DNA of 64,000 nt. Source: Vicia villosa (Eukaryota > Streptophyta > Magnoliopsida > Fabales > Fabaceae). The stretch spans positions 297,512-361,511 of the forward strand of contig NW_026705456.1 in assembly GCF_029867415.1 (NCBI RefSeq), read 5' to 3'. Both the position numbers and the translations under genes were made by a program. The notes beneath the pieces were generated by a model. That model saw nothing but the letters and a program-made list of their open reading frames with translations, was not told the origin of the DNA and did no database searches. Positions 54,829-64,000 of the stretch are shown piece by piece (positions within the stretch are counted from its first letter, which is position 1; each line of letters opens with the position of its first letter).

Positions 54829-56196
54829 ACTTGGAATAGACTTTTCTGAACTTGAAGATGATTCATCATCTTTAGATAGTTTTAAAACTTTTTCATTAAG
54901 TTCAGCATTTTCTATTTCAAGCTTCTTAGTTTCAGATGCAAAGAGCTTTCTCAGCTTTTTGTATTTAATACTAAGTTTAGCCTTGATTTCCAGAAGTTCA
55001 GTTAAGTTGGAAACAAGCTCATCTCTAGAAAGTTCAAAAAATACCTCTTCAGAATCTGAGTCTGATGTAGATTCTGATTGCCATCAGCGCTATGTTTGCT
55101 TGCTCATCTTCAGAGTCTGACTCTTGATCAGAAGAATCTGAGTCATCCCAAGTAGCCATTAAGCCTTTCTTCTTTTCAAACTTTTTCTTGGGTTTTTCCC
55201 TCTGAAGCTTTGGACACTCACTCTTGTAATGTCCAGGTTCCTTGCATTCATAGCCTGTCACCTTCTTCTTGTCAGATCTTCTGTGTCCAGAAGATTCTCC
55301 TCTTTCAGGCCTTTTGAAGTTCTTGAAGTTCTTAAACTTTCTCTATTTGCTTTTCCAGAGTTGATTTACTCTTCTGGAGATCATGGAAAGTTCATCTTCT
55401 TCTTCTTCTTCTGATTTTGACTCTTCAGAATCTTCTTCTTCAGCCTGAAAAGCGTTAGTGCATTTTTTATTATTAGATTTTAATGCAATTGACTTACCTT
55501 TCTTCTGAGGTTCATTTGCATCTAGCTCTATTTCATGACTCCTCAGGGCACTGATCAGCTCTTCAAGAGAAACTTCATTCAGATTCTTAGCAATCTTGAA
55601 TGCAGTCACCATGGGACCCCATCTTCTGGGTAAGCTTCTGATGATCTTCTTGACATGATCAGCTTTGGTGTATCTCTTGTCAAGCACTCTTAATCCAGTA
55701 GTCAAAGTCTGGAATCTTGAAAACATTGCTTTAATGTTCTCATCTTCCTCCATCTTGAAAGCTTCATAGTTATGGATTAAAGCTAAGGCCTTTGTCTCCT
55801 TTACTTGAGCATTACCCTCATGAGTCATCTTTAAGGATTCAAAGATATCATGCGCAGTTTCTCTGTTTGTTATCTTCTCATATTCAGCATGAGAGATAGC
55901 ATTTAACAATATTGTTCTAGACTTGTGATATTTCTGAAGTCTTTCTTTTGAACATCACTCATGGCTTGTCTTGACACCTTGACACCATGAGCATTAATAG
56001 GATGTGTGTAACCATCCAGCACTAGATCCCATAAGTCACCAACTTGACAAAGAAAGTAACTTTCGAGTCTATCTTTTCAGTACTCAAAGTTTTCACCATC
56101 AAAAACTGGTGGTCTATTATAGCCATTGAAACTATTGCCTCCATTACCATTGTTGTTTTTTTTAGGTGTAGGAGTAGATGAAGTTGTTTCAACCAT
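54829..56196 (-). pseudogene. copia B: gag
   Basis: Starts at ATG 56196 (MVETTSSTP). A stop after NFEY and a frame change near 55925 break it. The conserved middle (55343-55909) has KMTHEGNAQVKETKALAL, FSRFQTLTTGLRVLDKRY and RSLPRRWGPMVTAFK. The zinc knuckle at about 55205-55255 reads GYECKEPGHYKSEC, lacking the first Cys. A Ser/Asp/Glu-rich tail follows. Confidence 0.82.
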
Positions 56197-56261
56197 TATA
56201 ACTTTGTGTTTTTCTCCCTGAATCTTTTGTCTAACACGGTTAAATGCTTGCACCTAGAACC

Positions 56262-56278
56262 GGCGCTCTGATGCCAAT
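56262..56278 (-). promoter_or_regulatory. initiator tRNA-Met primer-binding site, copia B
   Basis: Minus-strand ATTGGCATCAGAGCGCC directly after the LTR, one base from the perfect TGGTATCAGAGC complement. Confidence 0.8.
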
Positions 56279-57391
56279 TGAAGGATAGAAAAACACTTAG
56301 AAAGGGGGGATTGAATAAGTGTGACTTCAAAAACTTGGAAGATAAAAACAATGAACACAATTATTTTTATCCTGGTTCGTTGTTAACGAAACTACTCCAG
56401 TCCACCCCCTTAGAGTGATATACCTCAACTGAGGATTTAATCCACTTATCCAACTGATTACAATGGTTATCCACATATAAACCTTCTAAGTCTTCTAGAG
56501 TATACAGATCACACCTTGATCACTCTAGGAATTCTTCTAGAGTCTACAGATCACAACTTAATCACTCTAGGAACCTTTTACAAACAATGTAAAATAATGT
56601 TTACAAGAGTATAAATTGCTTCTAATAAAGCTATAATCACAACTGTGATATTTCTCTTAAGTTCTAAGCTTAATACTCACTAAAATATTACAAGAGTTTG
56701 TGAGGTTGAAAATGAAGTTCGTGACTTTTGAATTTGACAGCGTTTCAGTATATTTGCACAAGTGTTCTACTTTGCTTCTGATCAGAACTTCTATTTATAG
56801 GCGTTGAGAGGAAATGACCGTTGGGAGCATTTAATGCTTTGCGTGAATAGTAAAGCTCTGCATTTAATGTTTCACACTTTTGTCAACTACCTCGAGCCTT
56901 GCTTTTCCTGCTTTTACTGACTTTGCCTTTTGTAGCTTCTAACGTTCCTTTTGTCAGTCAGAGATTAGAAGTTTCAGCCTTTCATCTTGTACTTGCTTCT
57001 GGACTCAGATTTTGTAGATAACAACGTTTGAATATGAGAGTCAACATCATTGGTGCAGAGTATCTTCTGTCTTCTGACTTTGAAGAGCTTTAGCGTGATA
57101 CCATTCAGAACTTTAGAGCTTCTGCTTCTGACTTCATTCTTCTGATGCTTTCAGTTCATGTTTTGATTCTGCTTGACCATCTTCTGATGTCTTGCCAGAG
57201 CATGTTCTGATAAAGCCATCCAGCACCTTCTAAGTCAGTTGCTTCTGAGCGTTGATTTGTGCATACTCTTTATATATTTCCTGAAATGGAAAATGCAAAG
57301 GATTAGAGTACCACATTATCTTATACAAAGTTCATATATAGTGTTATCATCAAAACACAGAATATTGATCAGAATAAATCTTATTCTAACA
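56279..57391 (-). repeat. LTR of element B, right (5') copy
   Basis: 1,113 bp. Plus-strand ends are TGAAGGATAG and TTCTAACA. Confidence 0.88.
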
Positions 57392-57787
57392 TAATCTGCA
57401 TCACAGAAACCAGAAAGAGTATACTCTGATGTTTTCTCATACACCAGGCCAAGGTTAGTTGTTCCTTTTAGATACCTTAGAATCCTCTTAACAGTAGTTA
57501 AATGAGATTCCCTCTTATCAGATTGGAATCTAGCACATAAATGAACAGTGAATAAAATATCAGGCCAAGAAGCAGTTAAATATAGAAGAGGGCCATTCAT
57601 ACCATGATATAGCTTCTGACATACCTTTCCATTTACCTCTTCTTTCTCTAGAATGCATGTCGGATTCCTTGGAGTTTTAGCTACCTTACAGTCAAGCATG
57701 TTGAACTTCTTCAAAAGTTCCTTCGTATATTTGCTCTGATGAAAGTAAGTCGCTTCTGGTCTTAGATCAATTTGAATTCCCAGAAAG
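57392..57787 (-). pseudogene. copia C RT end and RNase H, N-terminal half
   Basis: Minus strand: [74 protein letters not shown], ending SGFCDADY where element B was inserted. It continues at 43899-44162. Its right end meets the MSRA fragment at 57787/57788 with a shared TGCTT-like overlap. Confidence 0.84.
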
Positions 57788-57910
57788 TGCTTCTGGAGCG
57801 TCGAGCTCGCCTTCCAAAGAGTGCCTGGAGTGACCAAGACCGAGGTTAGATATAGTCAAGGGCTTTTGCATAATCCAATCTACGGAGATGTGTGTTCCGG
57901 AACCACAAGA
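57788..57910 (+). pseudogene. MSRA exon 2 fragment
   Basis: Aligns without gaps to 27268-27390 of the MSRA gene, about nine mismatches in 123 bp by eye. It covers the codons from the catalytic Cys to the GTT motif. The rest of the gene is missing, so it is non-functional. Confidence 0.93.
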
Positions 57911-58200
57911 AATTAGGAAATTAGGCTAAAGAAATTAGGAAATTAGGCTAAAGAAATTAGGCCTATGCTTGTCCAAACCATTATCAATTGCACAATCAAA
58001 TGCAAAAGAAATAGTAAGAATGTGATTTTAAAATGACAGAAACAAAATAGAAATCAGCAAAGTGAAAATGATTAGAATGGAACAGAGCAAACTAGAGGAG
58101 GTATGATTCTATTGGTTAATATTTTAAGACACAACTAAATTATTTTTTCATTCCGTACAAATTGAAAGGTAAAAAGATAGGTAAAAAGATAATAGTATAT
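57911..58200 (+). pseudogene. MSRA 3'-flank fragment joined to the exon fragment
   Basis: After a short AAATTAGGCTAAAG repeat (57911-57955), about 57950-58200 matches 28475-28741 (TTGTCCAAACCATTA, CAATTGCACAATCAAATG and ATATTTTAAGACA words in order), with deletions. The rest of exon 2, the intron, exon 3 and the 3' UTR were deleted. Confidence 0.78.
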
Positions 58201-58341
58201 GATGAAATGAAACGATAAGAAGGAAAATTACGAAGATGGTGACTGTCTACCAAAAAGAAGGAAATACGTTTGCAAAAATCCTCGACCGTCCTATGATGAA
58301 ATTCAGGGATTCTAAAAATGTCGAGGTATTCCGAATGAGAT

Positions 58342-58656
58342 TTTCCCCTCGTGATTATCGCCACAATTGGGAGGTTTGACATGTCAGGCATCCTCATCGA
58401 TGGCAGCAGCTCCTGTGACATCATGAACTCAGAGCTATTCGAGAAAATGAACCTAGAGCGAAGAAAATTACTGGCCTACGAAGGCTCAGACCTTCAAGCG
58501 TCCAAGAAAACAAGAACTTGTTCTTAAGGATATTAGGCACTGATTGTTTCCGTCGGCAACGAAGAAGACATTCGGGTAGTAAATTCTCAATTTCTTGTTG
58601 TACCTTGCAATAGTGTATACAATTGCATCTTGGTACGACCTTTTGCGGCCATGCTA
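58342..58656 (+). pseudogene. Ty3/gypsy protease fragment
   Basis: Plus strand: PLVIIATIG, then ILIDGSSSCDIMNSELFEKMNLERRKLLAYEGSDLQA, a gypsy retropepsin in legume elements. It then loses frame. Both neighbours are missing and it is cut by the LTR at 58659. Confidence 0.7.
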
Positions 58657-58658
58657 GA

Positions 58659-59386
58659 TGTAACACCCCATAAATTTCTTTATTTAATTTAATTAATTTT
58701 TTTAATTAAAAATTAGAATTAATTGAATTATTTGAGAAATATGCCTTAATGAGGCTAATGGGCCAGTGTCGCAAGTAGCAATTGGGGGGTGTGTTAGTTG
58801 CAAAGCCTTTTTCTAAACTAAGGTTATATTTTCTTAAAATAGAAAAGAGGGAGATTTTGTGAAAAGAGAACCAAAGAGGAGAAGAGAAGGCTGAACGTGA
58901 AATTGGGAGAAGAGCAAGTGCGAAGAGCAAGAGCATCCAAGAATTCGACATCGAGGTAAGGGGGATTCTTCTCATTAACCTCTATTATGGGTGTTATGAA
59001 TGATTCAATTGAGTTCATATGTTAGGATTCTGATATGGATTATATGTCGGTGTTTGGGGTTTTGGGGTTTTGTAGAACTTAGGTTCAATTTATGATGGGT
59101 GATGCAATTGAGCTGTTGTGAATAATGTTTAATGTTGGATATTGATGTTAATACATGTTAGAAGGATGTGTAAATGTGCATTTTCGTGCTGTGATGAGAT
59201 TTTGGACGTTTTGGTATGATTGGGTTCGCACTTGGGATGAAAACAGTGCTGCAGAAAAGTGATTTTTCTGCTATATCAGTAATGTAACCGGTTACATGAG
59301 GAGGGTAACCGATTACATGGTCTCAGAATGGGCGAAGAACTGCATTTCGCGATGATGTAACCGGTTACATCATTTAGGTAACCGGT
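58659..59386 (+). mobile_element. Tekay-like LTR, 5' part, inverted relative to 60609-62405
   Basis: Starts TGTAACACCCCATAAA and matches the reverse complement of 62405 downward for about 700 bp by eye (TAATGGGCCAGTGT, TGAAATTGGGAGAAGAGC-like words). It carries TAACCGGTTAC palindromes where the partner carries CGCGGCGC palindromes. It is cut at 59386 by the next element. Confidence 0.82.
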
Positions 59387-60608
59387 TGTCATACCCCAAA
59401 ATTTGCCTTCCATATTCCATTTACAATGATTCAAAGTTCAAAGATTCAATCCCAAAGCTTTGCTCAAATAATCCCAAGGTCCACAGTCAACTGATCCAAT
59501 CCTAAAGGCCAACTACAATCAAAGCATGATTCAAACCTATGATCATTGGTCAAACATCAAGTGTAGAGGTGCATAACCATCATTTGATCAAAGAATGATC
59601 ATGATTCCATTAATAGAAACTCAGAGATGAACAAATACAAAAAGGTTCAAATTAGGGTTTCTTAGGAGAAAGTCAACCCAACTTTGACTGGGCATAACTT
59701 TCACATGGAACATCAAAAATTCCCCACTCAAAGCCTATTTTGAAGGAAATTGGATTCCCTACAACTTTGTCTCTCACAAGCCAGGGCTAGAAATGATTCA
59801 TTTGAGAGATACAATGCAAAAGATTACAGGTCATTTTCAGGCATCCTCCAAAAGCAGTTTTTTCCCAAAGAGGATATGATCAAGATAAAAGCTCCAAATG
59901 AAAAATATATTCCAAAGTGGCTTATAGAGGACCTCTTGAGGTTTCCAAAAAGTCTTAGAACTCCCTCATAGCTTAAAAATTGAGTGAGATACGATTGATC
60001 AAAGTTGGGTGATCTTTGGGGGCAAAATGTGAAATAAAGAGGGTTCAAATTGGAATATTTTGCAAATGGGCCTATGTTTTATGACTCAAACTTGATCCAC
60101 AAGCTATCCAAACAACATGCCACGAATTTCACCTTTTATTTAATTTATATATAATTTTATTTCATTTTTAAATGATTTAAAATAGTTTAATTAAAGAGAA
60201 AATCAAATTTTTTATTAGAGAGGTGCATATGGATTGATTTTAATCAGCATTTATGGCAAAATACAATGTAATTTCGTGCATATTGATTGGAGAAAAAATC
60301 AACACAAAATAGGGCCAAAATAGAAGGTTTCTATTTGAAAATAAAATCAATTTTACTCAAATGGCAAGATTGGATTCAAGAAGCATATGGGCTATTTTTT
60401 TAACCTAATTCACTCTTCTATAAGTAGTGAATAGATGGCATAGGATTAGGGGACGAAATTCTGGGCAGAGAACTATCATCAAGAACACAAAAAAATACCA
60501 AAAACTTCAATTCGGTTTTGGAGATTAAGGAAGAATTAAAGGATTCTAAGGCTTGTTACACGTTCCTTGGAACACGCTGAATCTATCTGGACCATCGCAC
60601 GACATCAA
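59387..60608 (+). mobile_element. Ogre-like LTR, 5' fragment
   Basis: Starts TGTCATACCCCAAAATTTGCC, as does the LTR at 1948. A TATA-like CTATAAGTAG is at about 60418. It ends where the Tekay LTR begins at 60609. The ORFs inside are not credible. Confidence 0.65.
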
Positions 60609-62405
60609 TGTAACACCCTTCTAAACCCCGCGGAAATTAACATTAAAATCAGAGTAAAACATGAAGAAGAGTATTACAACGCCAACAAAATAAACAATAT
60701 TCATGTCATGCCATAAAGGAACGATAAACCAAAATTATTCAGGTAACATGTTAACACAGCGGAATATTCTTAACAACTGAATAATCAAACATCTGGAGTC
60801 AAAGACTCATAATTCAACCATAAACCATAAACAAAACAGAAGTTTATCAGCCAATCCTAAAATAACGTTCCCGGTGTTACACGACCAGAGCATGACACTG
60901 ACCCAACTGACTCTAACGAACTACTTGACGAGCTAATCCTCACCAAGTACACAAGCTACTCCTCAATCTGAAAAATAACAACAGTAAGGGTGAGTTTCAT
61001 TCGCATTAACAAATGTTATAGGTATATAAACAATGCAACTTCATCCATACATTATTCACCCAAATCAATTATATTCAGATAATATAGCAACATTCATACC
61101 AAATACACACAAATCATAACATTGGACAACTTCCATTCATGTTACAATTATACACAACAACCTAATGCAATGCAACTAAATGCATGTGGTACCAAACATG
61201 GGATAACCCATCTCACCGATCCACCACCATAAAGATCCGGCTACTTCTCTCACCAATTCCACACAATGGGAATTAGCTACCGCTGTCCCACCACCATAAG
61301 GGATACAGCCCACAACATGATTATGAAATGCATGTATCAACCATAACATGCTCATCATCAACATTAATCAACCAGATATCATAATCATCAACCAATGCAA
61401 TAACAACATAATTCACCACAACCAATTAAATCAAGTGTTTAAATTAAATTCGAGTCACAACTCAAACACCGTTTTATTGCATATCTCACTGAATTAGTCT
61501 CACTATGTTCGAAACGGCACATCAAACAGACTAACAGTTAAAAAGTTATACATCGTTAAACTTTAACAAAAAAAATCCAAACAGCACAGCACGCGGCGCC
61601 AACATCCACACGCGACGCGAAACGAGGGAAAGTTACGCCTTCGCGGCGCCAACACCTACACGCGGCGCGACGCGAGGAAAAGTTACGCCTTCGCGGCGCC
61701 AACACAGGTACGCGGCGCGACCTGTGCGTATCAAAACATCTTACCATTCAGTCCACCTATTCGCGGCGCCACCCTGTGCACGCGGCGCGAACCGGTGATT
61801 TCAGAAATCCCAGCCTGCAGAAAACAGCATTCTATGCCTCCCAAATACTCTCAAATCATGCCAGTACGAGTTTCAGCAGAATAAACCACACATACGACAT
61901 AAAATGCACGTTTACACATACTTCTAATCAGGTTTAACATCATTGTTCATCACCAATCATCATTCACAACCTAAATTGCATCAAAGTTCTATAAACCCCA
62001 AAACCCCAAACCCGACATATAATCCAATTCGAAATCCTAACATACAAATTCCATCGAATCATCCATACATCCCATAATAGAGGTTAATGAGAAGAATCCC
62101 CCCTTACCTCGATGTCGAATTCTTGAATTCTCTTCCTCTTCGCACTTGCTCTTCTCCCAATTTCACGTTCAACTCTTCTGCTCCCTTCTTTGGTTCTCCT
62201 TTCACAAAATACTCCTCTATTCTATTTTATGAAAATATAACTTAATTTTAGAAAAAGGGCTTTGCACTGATACACCCCCCAACTGCTACTTACAACACTG
62301 GCCCATTAGCCTTATTTCATCCATATTTCCCAAATAATCCAATTAATTCTAATATTTAATAAAAAAATTAATTAAATTAAATAAAGAATTTTATGGGGTG
62401 TTACA
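60609..62405 (-). mobile_element. 3' LTR of Tekay chromovirus, 1,797 bp
   Basis: Minus strand: TGTAACACCCCATAAAATTC to GAAGGGTGTTACA. Followed on the right by the purine tract (62406-62420) and hairpin. A cluster of CGCGGCGC-type palindromes is at about 61590-61790. ATGCATGTGGTACC (61180-61193) is shared with the LTR of Y. Confidence 0.88.
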
Positions 62406-62442
62406 ACCCTCCCCCACTAGAAAAGTTTTCGTCCTCGAAAAC
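62406..62442 (-). promoter_or_regulatory. polypurine tract and AGGA-loop hairpin, Tekay element
   Basis: Minus strand: GTTTTCG-AGGA-CGAAAAC (62425-62442), then the purine tract CTAGTGGGGGAGGGT ending at the LTR. The closing pair is G-C here and A-T in element Y. Confidence 0.8.
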
Positions 62443-62447
62443 ATACC

Positions 62448-63998
62448 TTAGGCAAAGAGTTCTGGGTAGGAGTCCTTCATTTGGCTCTCCAATTCCCATG
62501 TAACATTTCCACCGGCTGGTCCTCCCCAAGCTACTCTGACCAACGCTATCTCCTTGCCACGCAATTGTTTCACCTTCCGATCTTCAATCCTCGTAGGCAA
62601 AGCTTCAACTGTCAGATTATCCTTTACCTGTACATCATCCACTTGGATAACATGCGACGGATCAGCAATGTATTTCCTCAACTGCGACACATGGAATACA
62701 TCATGCAGATTCGCAAGTGTCGGTGGTAACGCAATGCGATACGCCACCTCTCCCACTCTTTCTGAAATCTGAAACGGACCAATAAAACGCGGAGTTAATT
62801 TCCTTGACTTTAGAGCTCGTCCGATACCAGTCATAGGTGTAACTCTCATAAACACGTGATCTCCTTCTTGAAACTCAAGAGTTCTCCGTCTCTTGTCATG
62901 ATAACTCTTCTGACGACTCTGAGAAGCCTTCATCTTCTCCTGAATCATCTTAATCTTTTCTGTCGTTTCTTGAACAATCTCTGGTCCAATCACCGCACTT
63001 TCGCCAGATTCATACCAACATAAAGGCGTTCTACATCTCCGACCATACAAAGCTTCAAACGGAGCCATACCAATGCTCGAGTGAAAACTATTATTGTAGG
63101 TAAATTCGATCAAGGGTAGATAACTATCCCAAGCACCACCTCTTTCCAACACACAAGCACGCAATAAATCCTCTAGAGATTGGATAGTTCTTTCTGTCTG
63201 TCCGTCCGTCTGCGGATGATAAGCAGAACTCAATCTCAGCTTAGTACCCAAAGCCTTCTGCAAACCTTCCCAGAATTTGGATGTAAACCTTGGATCTCTA
63301 TCTGACACGATACTCGAAGGAATACCATGTAAACTCACTATCTTCTCAATGTACAATTGAGCCAGCTTCTCCATTGGGTAATCCATTCTCATTGGTATAA
63401 AATGAGCAGACTTAGTCAACCTATCCACTATGACCCAAATGGCTTCATAGTTCTTCACCGTTCTCGGCAATCCAGAAACAAAATCCATAGATATACTATC
63501 CCACTTCCATTCCGGAATAAATAACGGTTGCATAGCTCCATATGGTTTCTGATGCTCAACCTTCGACTTCTGACAAGTTAAACAAGCATAGACGAATTCA
63601 GCTATTTCTTTCTTCATTCCAGGCCACCAAAACAGCTTCTTCAAATCATGATACATCTTGGTCGCACCAGGATGTATACTCAATCCACTACGATGTCCTT
63701 CTTCGAGAATACTCTTCTTCAATTCAGAAACATTAGGAACACAAACACGATTACCAAACCTTATAATACCATTCTCGTCGATTCTGAATTCACCTCCCTT
63801 GCCTTGGTTAATTAGAGTCAATTTATCCATTAACTCTACATCAACTTTCTGACCTCCTCGAATCTCTTCCAGAATGCCACTAGTCAACTTCAGCATGCCC
63901 AACTTAACACTGACAGGAGTGTCTTCGCATACTAAACTCAAATCTCGGAATTGTTCAATTAAATCCAATTCTCTCGCCATAAGCATAGACATATGCAA
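62448..63998 (-). CDS. Tekay chromovirus polyprotein, integrase and chromodomain (open at window edge)
   Basis: 516 residues without a stop on the minus strand; the true start and the upstream gag, protease and reverse transcriptase lie beyond the window. The HHCC zinc finger has His 102, His 109, Cys 139, Cys 142. The D,D35E catalytic triad is Asp 172 (SMDFVSGLP), Asp 233 (VSDRDPRF) and Glu 269 (TDGQTER). LPPTLANLHDVFHVSQLRKY is the conserved C-terminal integrase region, followed by a chromodomain-like end (about 460-516, ALVRVAWGG...VTWELESQMKDSYPELF). No frameshift is seen, so the element may be active. It is the only intact integrase in the window and the best candidate helper for element Y. 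Confidence 0.93.
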   Translation of the reverse strand: MHMSMLMARELDLIEQFRDLSLVCEDTPVSVKLGMLKLTSGILEEIRGGQKVDVELMDKLTLINQGKGGEFRIDENGIIRFGNRVCVPNVSELKKSILEEGHRSGLSIHPGATKMYHDLKKLFWWPGMKKEIAEFVYACLTCQKSKVEHQKPYGAMQPLFIPEWKWDSISMDFVSGLPRTVKNYEAIWVIVDRLTKSAHFIPMRMDYPMEKLAQLYIEKIVSLHGIPSSIVSDRDPRFTSKFWEGLQKALGTKLRLSSAYHPQTDGQTERTIQSLEDLLRACVLERGGAWDSYLPLIEFTYNNSFHSSIGMAPFEALYGRRCRTPLCWYESGESAVIGPEIVQETTEKIKMIQEKMKASQSRQKSYHDKRRRTLEFQEGDHVFMRVTPMTGIGRALKSRKLTPRFIGPFQISERVGEVAYRIALPPTLANLHDVFHVSQLRKYIADPSHVIQVDDVQVKDNLTVEALPTRIEDRKVKQLRGKEIALVRVAWGGPAGGNVTWELESQMKDSYPELFA

Positions 63999-64000
63999 GG

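Larger units (their letters stand above)
44163..57391 (-). mobile_element. element B, Maximus/SIRE-type Ty1/copia, interrupted
   Basis: LTRs 44163-45273 and 56279-57391, with flanking 5-mers TAATA (44158-44162) and TAATC (57392-57396), one mismatch. Minus strand, primer site at 56262-56278, gag, protease, integrase, reverse transcriptase and RNase H in order, then an extra ORF and purine tract. Several in-frame stops show it is dead. Element A is inserted in its 3' region with a clean target duplication. Confidence 0.9.

Overview
This window is plant nuclear DNA, almost certainly from a large, retrotransposon-rich genome. The overall style (very long Ogre-type LTRs, Maximus/SIRE-type Ty1/copia, Athila-like and Tekay-like Ty3/gypsy, nested several deep) suggests a legume of the pea/vetch group; that placement is an inference. 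Only one ordinary host gene is recognisable: a three-exon peptide methionine sulfoxide reductase A (26094-27834). Nearly everything else is LTR retrotransposon, mostly non-autonomous or broken.

Layout. 1-12130: a tandem Ogre-like element (internal 3' region, 4.5-kb LTR, tRNA primer site, shortened gag, internal region again, period 11,148 bp). 12131-15925: a 5'-truncated LTR of a related family. 15926-25008: a minus-strand Ty3/gypsy element G (gag, primer site, LTR, polypurine tract, antisense plant-mobile-domain ORF), its gag split by a 3,020-bp solo LTR with target duplications. 25009-26093: unassigned sequence and gene promoter. 26094-28934: the MSRA gene and its 3' flank. 28935-57787: a nested stack, all minus strand except A: copia D, then copia C; Athila-like X sits in C's LTR; Tekay-like non-autonomous Y sits in X; Maximus-like B sits in C's RNase H; Athila-like non-autonomous A (plus) sits in B. 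57788-58200: a decayed second copy of part of MSRA exon 2 joined to MSRA 3' flank. 58342-58656: a gypsy protease fragment. 58659-60608: an inverted Tekay-like LTR cut by an Ogre-like LTR fragment. 60609-63998: 3' LTR and intact integrase-chromodomain end of a Tekay chromovirus that runs off the window.

The most unusual signal is not a gene. Three divergent Ogre-lineage LTRs carry, at the same place, an array of hairpins whose loops are conserved but whose stems differ and still pair (5518-5815; 15284-15440; 18458-18961), followed by a conserved three-hairpin module and a primer-site-like box inside the LTR end. Separately, four Ty3/gypsy elements carry a hairpin with an AGGA/AGGT loop just before the polypurine tract, and several LTRs carry family-specific clusters of perfect palindromes, with the palindrome replaced wholesale between two otherwise homologous Tekay LTRs. 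These look like conserved cis-acting RNA or DNA structures of the elements. Y and A have practically identical LTR pairs and were mobilised recently although they encode no enzymes, so autonomous relatives, such as the Tekay element at the right edge for Y, are the likely helpers.
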